Source: Syntrophosphaera sp035450685
GTDB lineage: Bacteria; Cloacimonadota; Cloacimonadia; Cloacimonadales; Cloacimonadaceae
DNA: 42,078 nt
Assembly: GCA_035450685.1 (NCBI GenBank)
Contig: DAOTNF010000023.1
Coordinates: 1 to 42,078, forward strand
Reading direction: 5' to 3'
Part shown: positions 8,076 to 16,653 of the stretch, piece by piece
How the letters are laid out: each line of letters opens with the position of its first letter
Numbering within the stretch: position 1 is the first letter of the stretch
Notes under the pieces: generated by a model
The model's input: only the letters and a program-made list of their open reading frames with translations
What the model was told of the DNA's origin: nothing
Databases searched by the model: none
Translations under genes and position numbers: made by a program

Positions 8076-8094
8076 AAGCCAGTTATAATATCCT
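8067..8094 (+). promoter_or_regulatory. Candidate housekeeping promoter for atoDA
   Basis: TTGACA (8067-8072), 16 bp, TATCCT (8089-8094). The -35 box includes the last two sense codons of hflX. The leader to the atoD ATG would be about 30 bases. The 16-bp spacing is the same as in the restriction-modification promoters later in the window. Confidence 0.5.
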
Positions 8095-8130
8095 GCTTCC
8101 AAAACATTTATCATAAATCAAGGAGTAGCT

Positions 8131-8787
8131 ATGTTCAAGCTCATCACCGCGGCGGAAGCCGCAGCCCTGATCAAGCCCCGCAACCGCGTGGCAATTGGCG
8201 GGTTTTTGGCTGTGGGAGCGCCCGAGAGCATCATTGACGCGATCGTGGCCGCCGGCATCAAAGACCTGCATATGATCGTGATCGCCTCCGACTGGGAAGA
8301 CCGCGGCGTCGGCAAGCTGGTGGTCAACCACTGCGTCAGCAGCGCCCAGGTTTCCCACATGGGCACCAACAAGGAGATTCAAAACCAGATGAACTCCGGC
8401 GAGATGAAGATCGAGCTCGTCCCCCAGGGCACCCTCATGGAAAGGGTGAGAGCCTTTGGCACAGGTTTGGGCGGAGTTCTGACCCCCACAGGCCTGGGCA
8501 CCGTTGTGGCGGAAGGCAAGCAGATCATCAACGTGGATGGCAAAGACTACATTTTGGAACCCGCCATCCCCAGCGATTTTGCCCTCATCAAAGCCTGGAA
8601 GGCGGACAAAGACGGCAACCTCATCTATCGCAAAACCGCCCGTAACAGCAACCCCATCATGGCCATGGCTGGCAGGATCACCATCGCCGAGGTGGACGAG
8701 ATTGTGGAAACCGGCGAAATTGACCCGGAGATGATCGTAACTCCCGGCGTCTTCGTCGATTATATCGTTGTCAAAAAGGAGGTTTGA
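8131..8787 (+). CDS. atoD: Acetate/acetoacetate-type CoA-transferase, alpha subunit
   Basis: 218 residues, ATG preceded by AAGGAG. It is a class I CoA-transferase subunit A closely matching AtoD: the GGF..VGAPESII CoA-binding region, SHMGTNKE, VPQGTL and GLGGVLTPTGLGT are all present. With AtoA it moves CoA between acetate/butyrate and acetoacetyl- or other acyl-CoA in amino-acid or fatty-acid fermentation. The exact donor and acceptor cannot be read from sequence. The beta subunit follows after one base, so the pair is translationally coupled. Confidence 0.93.
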   Translation: MFKLITAAEAAALIKPRNRVAIGGFLAVGAPESIIDAIVAAGIKDLHMIVIASDWEDRGVGKLVVNHCVSSAQVSHMGTNKEIQNQMNSGEMKIELVPQGTLMERVRAFGTGLGGVLTPTGLGTVVAEGKQIINVDGKDYILEPAIPSDFALIKAWKADKDGNLIYRKTARNSNPIMAMAGRITIAEVDEIVETGEIDPEMIVTPGVFVDYIVVKKEV

Positions 8788-8788
8788 G

Positions 8789-9436
8789 ATGGCTTTGGAT
8801 AAACGCGCACAGATCGGAGCCCGCATCGCAATGGAACTGAAGGACGGCGACTATGTGAACCTGGGCATCGGCCTTCCCACGGAAGCTGCCAACCACATCC
8901 CTGAAGGAGTGAGGGTGATCTTCCAGTCTGAAAACGGAGTTATGGGCGTGGGCCCGGCTCCGGAAGAGGGAACTGAAGATCAGGAAATGATCAATGCCGG
9001 CGGCGGTTTCATCACAACCCTGCCGGGCGCTTCGTTCTTCGATTCCGCCACCAGTTTCGGCATCATCCGCGGCGGACACATCGACGTCACCGTGCTTGGC
9101 GCGCTGCAAGTGGATCAGGAAGGCAACCTTGCCAACTGGATGATCCCCGGCAAGATGACCCCCGGCATGGGCGGAGCCATGGACCTCGTCACCGGCGCCA
9201 AAAAGGTGATCGTTGCCATGGAACACTGCGACAAGCGTGGCAACCCCAAGATACTCAAGCAGTGCAACCTGCCCCTCACCGCCAAAGGCAAGGTGAGCCT
9301 CATCATCACCGAAATGGCTGTGCTCGAAGTCACCCCCAAGGGCTTGCTGCTCAAGGAAGTGACGGAAGGCTTCACGGTCGAGGACGTGGTTAAAGCCACC
9401 GAAGCTGAACTGATCATCCCGGAAGGGCTGGCTTAA
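8789..9436 (+). CDS. atoA: Acetate/acetoacetate-type CoA-transferase, beta subunit
   Basis: 215 residues from the ATG at 8789, with AAGGAGG six bases upstream; an in-frame upstream ATG at 8768 lies in the atoD end and is rejected. It carries the catalytic glutamate of class I CoA-transferases in QSENGVMG, which forms the glutamyl-CoA thioester. GIGLPTEAAN, IRGGHIDVTVLGALQVD and PGMGGAMDLVTGAKKVI complete a full-length AtoA-type subunit. With acetate kinase (16975-18168) it gives the cell two routes that interconvert acetate and acyl-CoA. An intrinsic terminator follows within 25 bases. Confidence 0.94.
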   Translation: MALDKRAQIGARIAMELKDGDYVNLGIGLPTEAANHIPEGVRVIFQSENGVMGVGPAPEEGTEDQEMINAGGGFITTLPGASFFDSATSFGIIRGGHIDVTVLGALQVDQEGNLANWMIPGKMTPGMGGAMDLVTGAKKVIVAMEHCDKRGNPKILKQCNLPLTAKGKVSLIITEMAVLEVTPKGLLLKEVTEGFTVEDVVKATEAELIIPEGLA

Positions 9437-9459
9437 GCCCTGCCCCGCAATATGATAAT

Positions 9460-9491
9460 GGCCGCGGAATTTGTTTCGCGGCCTTTCTATT
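9460..9491 (+). terminator. Intrinsic terminator of atoDA
   Basis: Arms GGCCGCG (9460-9466) and CGCGGCC (9477-9483), 10-base loop, then TTTCTATT. It closes the trmFO-hflX-atoDA direction of transcription. Confidence 0.8.
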
Positions 9492-9566
9492 GATGCTTAC
9501 ACTGTTTAGTTTACATTATTACAACTGGATATCTTTTTACCATTTAAACCTTCCTGCTTTATTACT

Positions 9567-9657
9567 TTAATCCGTAAATCAGTTAAATCCGTCAATCCGT
9601 ATAAGATTTGCATGCCTGGCATCATACGGATGAAACGGATTACACGGATTAACGGAT
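9567..9657. repeat. Imperfect inverted repeat of AATCCGT-type words
   Basis: The left half contains TTAATCCGT, AAATCCGT and CAATCCGTAT; the right half has the reverse order with ATACGGAT, AACGGATT and CACGGATTAA. The halves can fold into a long imperfect hairpin. Similar short-word repeats are common as intergenic filler in many bacteria. No gene is supported in 9492-9860; a minus-strand 115-codon frame there is a by-product of the repeat. Confidence 0.6.
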
Positions 9658-9860
9658 ATCGTTTTGCCAAGTTTTCTGTCTCATGGCTCAACGACACCTT
9701 TTCACCGTCCCACACTTCCACGGGCTTTACAAGGGAATGACAAATCTCAACTTGCATAGATAGCTTGCTGAAAGCAGATTGGTGCGCCACATTCCGAAGC
9801 CAAAAGCCGGATTCCCCTCCCCTCTCCCATATCGCTATCATTTTGCCCCGCAAAGCATTA

Positions 9861-10003
9861 ACCCATCATCCTTAGGTCATCCTTATAAATTATAAGGTTG
9901 ACCCCAGGAAGACCCACTCCTGATAGGGTGATGCATATGAGGCCCACCTTTCCCCCATATATATAGGTGCTATGATAAGTGGAAAGGTGGAAAGGTGGAA
10001 TGA
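9861..10003 (-). repeat. Dispersed palindromic intergenic element, copy A
   Basis: The core (9865-9917) is built from an 11-bp unit, GGTCATCCTTA: two on the left, then the palindromic centre CCTTATAAATTATAAGG, then two degenerate inverted units (AAGGTTGACC, CAGGAAGACC). The extension to 10003 (GCATATGAGGCCC ... TATATAGGTGCTA ... GTGGAAAGGTGGAAAGG) matches the reverse complement of copy C at 24827-24975. Other copies are B (16784-16870) and D (34126-34214). No protein is encoded. It lies between the atoDA terminator and the glycosyltransferase genes. Confidence 0.85.
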
Positions 10004-10039
10004 GGTGTCCGCCAGAGCCAGCCGGACGGCAAATATGTC

Positions 10040-10066
10040 TTGACAGCAAAGCATTTGTCCAAATAT
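10040..10066 (+). promoter_or_regulatory. Candidate promoter of the glycosyltransferase pair
   Basis: TTGACA at 10040-10045 and AAATAT at 10061-10066 with 15-bp spacing. The -10 is weak, so only the -35 is convincing. The start codon is 28 bases downstream. Confidence 0.35.
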
Positions 10067-10093
10067 GAGTTACGAATAAATATAAGGAATAAT

Positions 10094-11227
10094 ATGAAAA
10101 TCTGCATCGTATCCAACAGTCACCACACCACGGATGTGCGCCTCTATTATAAAATGGGGCTAAGCCTGAAAAAGCTGGGCAAGGTGTATCTGATCTGCAC
10201 AAGCGGAGTGCGCAATTCAACCATTAACCCATATCAGTTGGTGGTGGATACGGAATCCCAATGGAACGCCCTCCGGCTGCTTTACGAGGAGGCGAAAAGA
10301 ATCAGGCCGGACATCGTGATCTGCGTGGAGCCGCTCACGGTGTTTGTGGGCCTCGCGCTCAGGCGCAAGTTGGGCACCCGGGTGGTCTTTGATGTGCACG
10401 AGTTCTTTCCGGATGCCTTCGCGGAACGCTTCCACCCGCCTTTCAGTTGGCTGGCGAAGTATCTGTATCTGGGCCTTGAACGCTGGCTGCAAAGCCAGGT
10501 GGACGGCACCATCGGGGTCAACGACGAAATCCTCGATCAACTGGTTTCCCAGCGGGAGCGCGACCGCGCCGTCACCCTTCCCAACTATCCCGTGAAAAAC
10601 GTCTGGGACTATGATTGCGAGATACCGCCGGAGATCAGCACCATCTGCGAGATGGATTTTGACCTGATCTACATCGGCGGGCTAACGGCAGACCGCGGCC
10701 TGTTCAAACTGCTCAAGAGCGTGAAGCTGCTCAAGCATAGCTTTCCCACGCTCAAGACGCTCATCGTGGGGCGCTTCTTTTCCTCCTCGGTGGAAACGGA
10801 ATTTAACGCCTACATCAACCGGCACAACCTGAACGCGATAATTTATTACCAGCCCTGGATTCCGGCGGAGAAGATCGGGTTGCTGCTCAAGCGCAGCAAG
10901 GTGGGGCTCTGGCTCTTCAATCCGCGCAACAGACGCCTGCGCAAAGCGGTGCCGCTCAAGGTGCTGGAATACTTTGCCGCCGGACTGCCCGTGGTCTCGG
11001 TCAACACGCCCCTGATGCGCGACCTGGTGGAAAAGAACCGCGCCGGAGCCTGCTGCGAATACCAATCCGCCGCCATCGCCAAAGCGGTGGGCGGAATCCT
11101 GAGCCTGAGCGATGAGGATTACGGGCGGATGGGCCGGCGCGCCTCCGCTCTGATCGATAACCAATACAACTGGGAGGCGGTCGAGCCACGCCTGCTTGGC
11201 CTGATCAAATCCCTTGCCAGCCGTTGA
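10094..11227 (+). CDS. Glycosyltransferase, GT4-like (group 1 family)
   Basis: 377 residues from the ATG at 10094 with TAAGGAA about 5 bases upstream. The open frame extends 18 codons further, but the protein should begin MKICIVSNSHHTTDVR, which is the first strand of the GT-B N-domain. It has the donor-side DVHEFFPDAF loop (usual HDxxP/HE..P area), a hinge near YIGGLTADRG and a C-domain nucleotide-binding segment PLKVLEYFAAGLPVVSV in place of the E-x7-E motif. It most likely transfers a sugar from a nucleotide donor to a cell-surface glycan. Acceptor and linkage are unknown. The second glycosyltransferase follows after one base. Confidence 0.85.
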   Translation: MKICIVSNSHHTTDVRLYYKMGLSLKKLGKVYLICTSGVRNSTINPYQLVVDTESQWNALRLLYEEAKRIRPDIVICVEPLTVFVGLALRRKLGTRVVFDVHEFFPDAFAERFHPPFSWLAKYLYLGLERWLQSQVDGTIGVNDEILDQLVSQRERDRAVTLPNYPVKNVWDYDCEIPPEISTICEMDFDLIYIGGLTADRGLFKLLKSVKLLKHSFPTLKTLIVGRFFSSSVETEFNAYINRHNLNAIIYYQPWIPAEKIGLLLKRSKVGLWLFNPRNRRLRKAVPLKVLEYFAAGLPVVSVNTPLMRDLVEKNRAGACCEYQSAAIAKAVGGILSLSDEDYGRMGRRASALIDNQYNWEAVEPRLLGLIKSLASR

Positions 11228-11228
11228 T

Positions 11229-12494
11229 ATGCGCCTGCTCTACATCAGCTATTTCTATCCCCCTTTGGGCGGCCCAGCCTCGCTGCGAAACGTCAAGACG
11301 GTCAAATACCTGGCGGAATCCGGCATCGCCTGCGATGTGATCACGGTGGGCGATCTGGAGTATCTCTACCGGGATGCTTCGCTGCTGGAAGAATGCAGGG
11401 CGGACAGGGTGATCCGCACCGCCTCGCTGGATCCCATGACGCTGCTGCGTAAAGCAGGGAAATCCAGGCAGGAGAAAGTCTCGCCGCTCTATCTGAACAC
11501 CCCGGAAAAGCTGAAGCTTTGGGCGCGCAGGCTTTATCCCATCGACAACAAGATCGGCTGGCTGCCCTTCCTGCTTGCCGCGGGAAGGAAAACGCTCAAA
11601 GAAAGGGATTACGACCTCATCTATATCTCTCTGGGGCCTTTTTCCTCCGGGCTTGGAGCCTACTATCTTTCCCGGGGTAGCGGGATTCCCTATGCGCTGG
11701 ATCTGAGGGACTACTGGAACCTGCTCTCGGATTATGACCTGCAGGGCAGCAGGCTGAACAAGGCCTTTTCCCGCCACTGGGAGGCAAAGCTCTACCGGCA
11801 CGCCTCACTGCTGGTGACCGCCACGCGGGGTATCGGGGAAGACATCTGCGCCGCTTTCGGTGCGGACTTGGCAGACAAGACCTTCACCTGCTACAACGGC
11901 TGGGATGAAGAGGATTTCACCGGTCTGCCGCAGGTGGAAAAGGAGCCCGGCTTTGAACTGGCTTATTTCGGCGCCATCTACGCGCGGCGTAGCTTGAAAC
12001 ACTTCTACCGGGCGGTGAAACGCCTGCGGGACGAGCGGCAACTCCCTCCCGGAACGCGCATCCGGCTCTATGGCAATTATTTCAGGGAAACCCTGGAGGA
12101 GATCGGGGCCAGCGGGATCGCTGACCTGGTCGGGATCGTTCCCCAAAAGGAACACCGGGATGCCCTTGCCGCCATGCTCAACGCGGATGTATTGCTGCTC
12201 AACCTCAACAGCAGCGGCCCGCGGGGAACGCTATCCTCCAAGATTTTCGAGTATCTGCGCTGCCAAAAGCCCATCCTGGCAATGGTGCCCGCCCACAACG
12301 AAGCGGCGGATTTGCTGCGGCATAACGGACAGGATCACATCTGCGCCATGGAATCCGCGGACAGCATCTATCACTGCCTGAAAAGGCTCTTGGGAAGTGA
12401 GTCCCGGGCTTACGGAATCCCGTGGGAACTGGAGCGCAGGCGGCAGATAAGCAAGCTGGCAGCCCGTCTGAAAAGCATGCAGCCAGCACGCTGA
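11229..12494 (+). CDS. Glycosyltransferase, GT4-like, second of pair
   Basis: 421 residues from the ATG at 11229, one base after the stop of the preceding glycosyltransferase; the TTG at 11214 is rejected. The N-terminal MRLLYISYFYPPLGGPASLR is typical of GT4 enzymes (strand, then the GG loop). The middle has YALDLRDYWNL and the C-domain ends with SKIFEYLRCQKPILAMVP, the donor-binding helix. The coupling suggests both act in one surface polysaccharide pathway, but no other glycan genes are nearby. It converges with the CHR/ispG operon across a 46-base gap that has no obvious terminator. Confidence 0.85.
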   Translation: MRLLYISYFYPPLGGPASLRNVKTVKYLAESGIACDVITVGDLEYLYRDASLLEECRADRVIRTASLDPMTLLRKAGKSRQEKVSPLYLNTPEKLKLWARRLYPIDNKIGWLPFLLAAGRKTLKERDYDLIYISLGPFSSGLGAYYLSRGSGIPYALDLRDYWNLLSDYDLQGSRLNKAFSRHWEAKLYRHASLLVTATRGIGEDICAAFGADLADKTFTCYNGWDEEDFTGLPQVEKEPGFELAYFGAIYARRSLKHFYRAVKRLRDERQLPPGTRIRLYGNYFRETLEEIGASGIADLVGIVPQKEHRDALAAMLNADVLLLNLNSSGPRGTLSSKIFEYLRCQKPILAMVPAHNEAADLLRHNGQDHICAMESADSIYHCLKRLLGSESRAYGIPWELERRRQISKLAARLKSMQPAR

Positions 12495-12540
12495 AGCCAA
12501 GCCGCCTTCCCGGTCTGTAAATACTTAAAGCTTATCCCTC

Positions 12541-13059
12541 TCAGCCAAAAATCATGCCCACCACAGCCGCGCCCAGCATCAGGTGGATGGGATTGACCTT
12601 GAAGCGCCAATAGACGGCCAGGCTTGCCAGGAAGACCAGAACCGAAAAGAGGCCGTCGAATGAGCCTTTTCCGATCAGGATGACAGCCGCGCCGATCAGT
12701 CCCAGGGTTACCCAGCGCAGCTTTTGAAAGATATTCTTGAACCAGGGGAGCTTGCGCAGTTTCAGGTAGGTGAGGGTGATGACCAGCATCAGCAGCAGCG
12801 AGGGCAGGATCACTCCAAAGGTGCAAACAAGCGAACCCCAGATGCCCGCCTGCTGGTAGCCGATGAAGGTGGCGGCGTTGATCGAGATCGGGCCGGGAGT
12901 CATCTGCGAGATCGCCACAACATCCGTAAACTCCGACGCCGTGAGCCAGCCATGCCGGGTGACAACCTCCTGCTGGATCATCGCCAGGATGGCGTAACCT
13001 CCCCCAAAGCTGAAGAGGCCGATCTTGACAAAGGTGGCAAACATGGTCAGCATACTCAT
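12541..13059 (-). CDS. Half-size CHR (chromate transporter family) protein, second of pair
   Basis: 172 residues from the ATG read at 13059, with GGGAGG 5 bases upstream; the upstream extension to 13098 overlaps the previous gene and is rejected. Single CHR domain with FSFGGGYAILAMIQQEVV, the MTPGPISINAATFIGY signature and about five or six membrane helices. Its start overlaps the stop of the preceding CHR gene by 4 bases, the usual arrangement for short-chain CHR pairs that form a heterodimer of opposite topologies. Substrates of this family are oxyanions such as chromate or sulfate; the true substrate is unknown. Confidence 0.87.
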   Translation of the reverse strand: MSMLTMFATFVKIGLFSFGGGYAILAMIQQEVVTRHGWLTASEFTDVVAISQMTPGPISINAATFIGYQQAGIWGSLVCTFGVILPSLLLMLVITLTYLKLRKLPWFKNIFQKLRWVTLGLIGAAVILIGKGSFDGLFSVLVFLASLAVYWRFKVNPIHLMLGAAVVGMIFG

Positions 13060-13604
13060 GACAGCCTCCCTTTCAGCCACAGGCTTTGTCCCACGCAAAA
13101 CACTATGGTGGCAAGGATCAGCCAGATGGGACTCACGCCAAGCAGCCCCACCAAAACCATTGCCGCGAGGGGAACCCAGAAGTTGCTCAGATTCAGTTTG
13201 GCGTTTTTGGTCATCTCGATCAGGGGCACGACGATCAGCGCCACCAGCGCGGGTTTTAGCCCGTGGAAGGCCTTGCTCACCAAAGGCAGATCGGCATAGC
13301 GGGTAAAGAGTTCCGCCACCAGGATGATGGTGATGATGGAGGGCAGCATGGTGCCCAGCAAGGCGACCAGCATGCCCCAGCCTTTGCGGATGTGCAGTCC
13401 CAGATAGATGCTTATATTGACGGCGATGGGGCCGGGGCAGGATTGCGCCGCCGCCAGCCCGTCCAGAAAGTCATCCTCCGTGACCCAGTGGCGTTTGTCA
13501 ACCACCTCCCGCTTGATGAGCGGAATCATCGCGTAGGCGCCTCCGATGGTGAAGGCCCCGATCTTGAGAAAGGTGAAAAAGATGGACAGCAGGCTATTAC
13601 GCAT
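13056..13604 (-). CDS. Half-size CHR (chromate transporter family) protein, first of pair
   Basis: 182 residues. It carries the family motifs FTIGGAYAMIPLIKREVV and AAAQSCPGPIAVNISIYLG with several membrane helices. It overlaps the ispG stop by 8 bases upstream and the second CHR gene by 4 bases downstream, so all three genes are one unit. The two half-size subunits share order of motifs but differ in sequence, as expected for an ancient duplication rather than a recent one. Coupling to an isoprenoid gene has no obvious metabolic reason. Confidence 0.87.
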   Translation of the reverse strand: MRNSLLSIFFTFLKIGAFTIGGAYAMIPLIKREVVDKRHWVTEDDFLDGLAAAQSCPGPIAVNISIYLGLHIRKGWGMLVALLGTMLPSIITIILVAELFTRYADLPLVSKAFHGLKPALVALIVVPLIEMTKNAKLNLSNFWVPLAAMVLVGLLGVSPIWLILATIVFCVGQSLWLKGRLS

Positions 13605-14664
13605 GGTTAAAGTGCTCCCTTATCAGTCTCAGCAGTTCCGGCACCAGCTTGTCTTCCGGCACTTTGCTGACGATCTCGCCTCGGGCAAAGACCAGGCCCT
13701 CGCCATCCCCGCCAGCCAGGCCGAAATCCGCTTCCCGTGCCTCTCCGGGCCCATTGACCACGCAGCCCATGACGGCAACGGTGAGGGGGCGGTCGGCAAA
13801 CTCCGCCAGGGCGCTCTCCACCTCGTCCGCCAGGCGCATCAGATTGATTCGGGTGCGTCCGCAGGTGGGGCAGGAGATGATGTTCAATCCCCGGCGCAGT
13901 CCCAGGTTTTGCAGGATGCGTCTGGCCACCAGCACTTCCTGCAGGGGATCGGCGGTGAGGGAAACCCTGATGGTGTCGCCGATGCCTTCGTTGAGCAGGA
14001 TACCCAGCGCCATCGCGCTTTTGATGCTTCCCGCCAGCAGGGTTCCGGCCTCGGTGATGCCCAGGTGCAGGGGGTAGTCCACTTTCCGGCTCAGCGCCCG
14101 GTAGCTTTCGAGCATCAAAGGCAGTTGCGAGGCTTTCACGGAGATCTTGATGGCGGTGAAGTTCAACTCCTCCAGGATGTGCACATGGCTGAGCGCGGCT
14201 TCCACCATCGCTTTGGCGCTCACGCCGTATTTGGCGACAAGCTCCCTGGGTAGAGAACCGCTGTTGACCCCGATGCGGATGGGAACCCCGCGTTCCGCCG
14301 CCAGGCGCACCACTTCCGCAACCTTTTCCCGCGAGCCGATATTGCCCGGGTTGATGCGCAGGCCGTCGATGCCCGCCTCCAGGGCGGCAAGGGCGAGCTT
14401 GTGGTCAAAATGGATATCCGCCACCAGGGGAACGGCGGCCATTCTCTTCAATGCCGGGATGGCGTCCGCGTCCGCCTGGTTCATCACAGAGAAGCGGATG
14501 ATCTCGCAGCCAGCCTTTTCCAACTGGGCAATCTGCCGCGCTGCTGCCTCCACATTCGCGGTGGGCACGCAGAGCATGCTTTGGATGGATATGGGGGCGT
14601 CTCCGCCGATGGCAAGCTTGCCCAGGCGGATCTGACGGGTGGGTCTTCTGATGATAGTGTTCAT
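13597..14664 (-). CDS. ispG: IspG, 4-hydroxy-3-methylbut-2-enyl diphosphate synthase
   Basis: 355 residues, the usual size of the short bacterial form. The TIM-barrel part has IQSMLCVPTANVEA, ADIHFDHKLAL and RINPGNIG. The [4Fe-4S] ligands are Cys265, Cys268 (SCPTCGRT) and Cys301 (MGCVVNGPGEA), followed by the conserved Glu308. It reduces MEcPP to HMBPP in the MEP pathway of isoprenoid synthesis and needs ferredoxin or flavodoxin, fitting an anaerobe. It is divergent from the DUF4139 gene. A TGTCAA (TTGACA on the minus strand) at 14694-14699 could be its -35 box. It is first gene of the ispG-CHR-CHR operon. Confidence 0.96.
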   Translation of the reverse strand: MNTIIRRPTRQIRLGKLAIGGDAPISIQSMLCVPTANVEAAARQIAQLEKAGCEIIRFSVMNQADADAIPALKRMAAVPLVADIHFDHKLALAALEAGIDGLRINPGNIGSREKVAEVVRLAAERGVPIRIGVNSGSLPRELVAKYGVSAKAMVEAALSHVHILEELNFTAIKISVKASQLPLMLESYRALSRKVDYPLHLGITEAGTLLAGSIKSAMALGILLNEGIGDTIRVSLTADPLQEVLVARRILQNLGLRRGLNIISCPTCGRTRINLMRLADEVESALAEFADRPLTVAVMGCVVNGPGEAREADFGLAGGDGEGLVFARGEIVSKVPEDKLVPELLRLIREHFNHA

Positions 14665-14826
14665 GGTGCAAAAGGGACGCCATTCCCAATTCTGTCAATC
14701 GATTTTGCCTCTCACGCGAAAAAATACTTAATCCTTGACCAAAAAGAGAGGAGGATTTAGATGACTCAACTGGTATATTATCCAGAGGCAGCCCTGGCTG
14801 TCCACTACAGCATTAAGGAGTATTCA

Positions 14827-16176
14827 ATGCCAAAGGTGTTAATCATCCTCATCAGCCTGCTGATGCTGGCCTCCCCGGCCTTCGCGGAAGACTGGATAAC
14901 CATCTACAACGACGACCTTTCCCTGGTGCGCAGCAATTTTGAACTGGATCTCAAGCAGGGAAGGCAGGAGTATAACTACGACGACATCACCAGCCGCATC
15001 TCCTCCGAATCCGTGATCGTGAAATCGCTCAACGGCGGCGTGCAGGTGGCGGAACAAAACTACGAATACGACCTGGCGGGAAAGCGACAGATCATTGCCA
15101 AATACATCGACCGTGAGGTGGAACTGCTCACCAAGGACGCCTCCCGCATCCGCGGAACCCTCAAGTTTTACGACGGGAGCAGCTATGGCGTGCTGGAAAG
15201 CGGCAGCAAGAAACTGCTGGTGGTTTCCGACTCCGAGACCCAGATGATCCAACTGGCGGAGCTGCCCTCCAATTTCTACACCAAGCCCACCCTGCACTGG
15301 AGCCTGATCTCCGCCAAAAGCGGCAAACAGCCCATCCAGCTTTCCTACCTCACCGGCGGCCTGAGCTGGAACGTCACCTACAACAGCGTTTGGGACGAAA
15401 AGAAACTGGCCATGGATTCCTGGGTCACCATCCGCAACACCAGCGGAAGGGCGTTCAACGATGTCAACCTCAAGCTGATCGCGGGGGATGTGAACGAGGT
15501 GCGGGATGAGTTTTCCAGCTATAACCGCAAATACGCCATGCAGATGGAGGCGGATTTCGCCGCCGCCGGAGCGCCCTCCTTCGAGGAAAAAGCGTTCCAC
15601 GATTTCCACATGTACACCCTGGATCAGAAAGCATCCTTTGCCAACAACCAGACCAAGCAGTTGCAACTCTATCCTACCCTGAACGTAACTGCAAGCGGAG
15701 TATATGAATATCCCGTCTTCGGCAGCGCGGTTAAAAGCATGATCAAATTCAAAAACACCGAGGCCAACGGCATCGGCAAACCCCTGCCCAAAGGCGTGAT
15801 CAAGGTCTATAAACAGGATAGCGACGGCAACCTGGAATTCATAGGCGAAGACAGAATCTCCCACACCAGCAAGAATGAAGAGGTTTCCATCACCACCGGA
15901 ACCGCCTTCGACCTGGTGGCTTCGACCATGGTGAAAGACCAGCGCCAGGTCAGCAAATTCGTGAGCGAGCGCAGCTTCCAGGTAACCCTGCGCAACAACT
16001 CCGACTCCGACAAACAGATCAACGTGATCCACCAAATGGGCGGCAACTCACGCATCACGGAAGTGAAGAATGGCCACAAATACAGCGTTGATACAAACAA
16101 CAAAGCCACTTTTGAGCTGAATGTAAAAAAAGACCAGCAGCTCATCCTCACCTTCACGGAGCGAACCGAATATTAA
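14827..16176 (+). CDS. DUF4139 domain envelope protein
   Basis: 449 residues from the ATG at 14827, preceded by AAGGAG with 6-base spacing. It starts with a clear signal peptide (MPKVLIILISLLMLASPAFA, cleavage about residue 20). The remainder is strand-rich: an N-terminal part with repeated NYDDI/EYDLAGK segments, then a DUF4139-type region including LSWNVTYNSVWDE, DSWVTIRNTSGRAFNDVNLKLIAGDVN and a C-terminal Ig-like end. It should be periplasmic or outer-membrane associated; function is unknown. An in-frame ATG at 14761 also has a perfect AGGAGG, but would place 22 residues before the signal peptide. A TTGACC at 14735-14740 may be the -35 box. Confidence 0.82.
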   Translation: MPKVLIILISLLMLASPAFAEDWITIYNDDLSLVRSNFELDLKQGRQEYNYDDITSRISSESVIVKSLNGGVQVAEQNYEYDLAGKRQIIAKYIDREVELLTKDASRIRGTLKFYDGSSYGVLESGSKKLLVVSDSETQMIQLAELPSNFYTKPTLHWSLISAKSGKQPIQLSYLTGGLSWNVTYNSVWDEKKLAMDSWVTIRNTSGRAFNDVNLKLIAGDVNEVRDEFSSYNRKYAMQMEADFAAAGAPSFEEKAFHDFHMYTLDQKASFANNQTKQLQLYPTLNVTASGVYEYPVFGSAVKSMIKFKNTEANGIGKPLPKGVIKVYKQDSDGNLEFIGEDRISHTSKNEEVSITTGTAFDLVASTMVKDQRQVSKFVSERSFQVTLRNNSDSDKQINVIHQMGGNSRITEVKNGHKYSVDTNNKATFELNVKKDQQLILTFTERTEY

Positions 16177-16200
16177 TTCATTCAAATAAAGGACTTAGCC

Positions 16201-16641
16201 ATGCAGGATAAGATCATTTCCAACCTCCAGGGCATCCGCCGGCAAATGCTGAAGATACTGGGGGAGGTCTCCTCCCTCACCAACAGCCCCCTGGCGATTG
16301 AAGACGCCATCGATGACTACTGGCATCCCAAATGCGATGTGTTTCAGACAGATACGCAATGGATAGTGCTGGTCGAGCTGGCCGGTGTCGAAAAGGACGA
16401 GATCATCATCTCCGTGACCCCGGAGTTCTTGCGCATCAGCGGGTTGCGCAATCTGCACGAAGACAATGCCCATGCCTTTTACCACAGCATGGAGATCGAA
16501 ACCGGGCGTTTTGACCGGCGCATCTTTTTCCCGGATATCAGCCTCAATAAAGAGAACCCCAAGGTGCAGTATCACAATGGGATACTACGCATCTGCTTTT
16601 CCCTGTCGGCCACGGTGGAGAGGATAATCCCCATCCAGTGA
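16201..16641 (+). CDS. Small heat-shock protein, Hsp20/alpha-crystallin family
   Basis: 146 residues; ATG preceded by AAAGGA. An alpha-crystallin domain spans about 45-140: WHPKCDVFQTDTQWIVLVELAGVEKDEIIISV is its first half and the end has the family's hairpin, with FDRRIFFP and an IS.. segment. The final G-x-L motif reads NGILRICF. The C-terminal IxI motif is IIPIQ. It is an ATP-independent holdase that binds unfolding proteins in the cytoplasm. It lies 24 bases after the DUF4139 gene and is likely co-transcribed. A second, quite different Hsp20 lies at 41526. Confidence 0.9.
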   Translation: MQDKIISNLQGIRRQMLKILGEVSSLTNSPLAIEDAIDDYWHPKCDVFQTDTQWIVLVELAGVEKDEIIISVTPEFLRISGLRNLHEDNAHAFYHSMEIETGRFDRRIFFPDISLNKENPKVQYHNGILRICFSLSATVERIIPIQ

Positions 16642-16653
16642 TCAGGTATAGTT

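Noticed and set aside
9506..9853. 115-codon minus-strand frame in the gap after atoA
   Set aside because: Its sequence is mostly translated AATCCGT-type repeats and it has no ribosome binding site.
14839..16035. 398-codon minus-strand frame
   Set aside because: It is antisense to the DUF4139 gene, which has a signal peptide and ribosome binding site; shadow frame.
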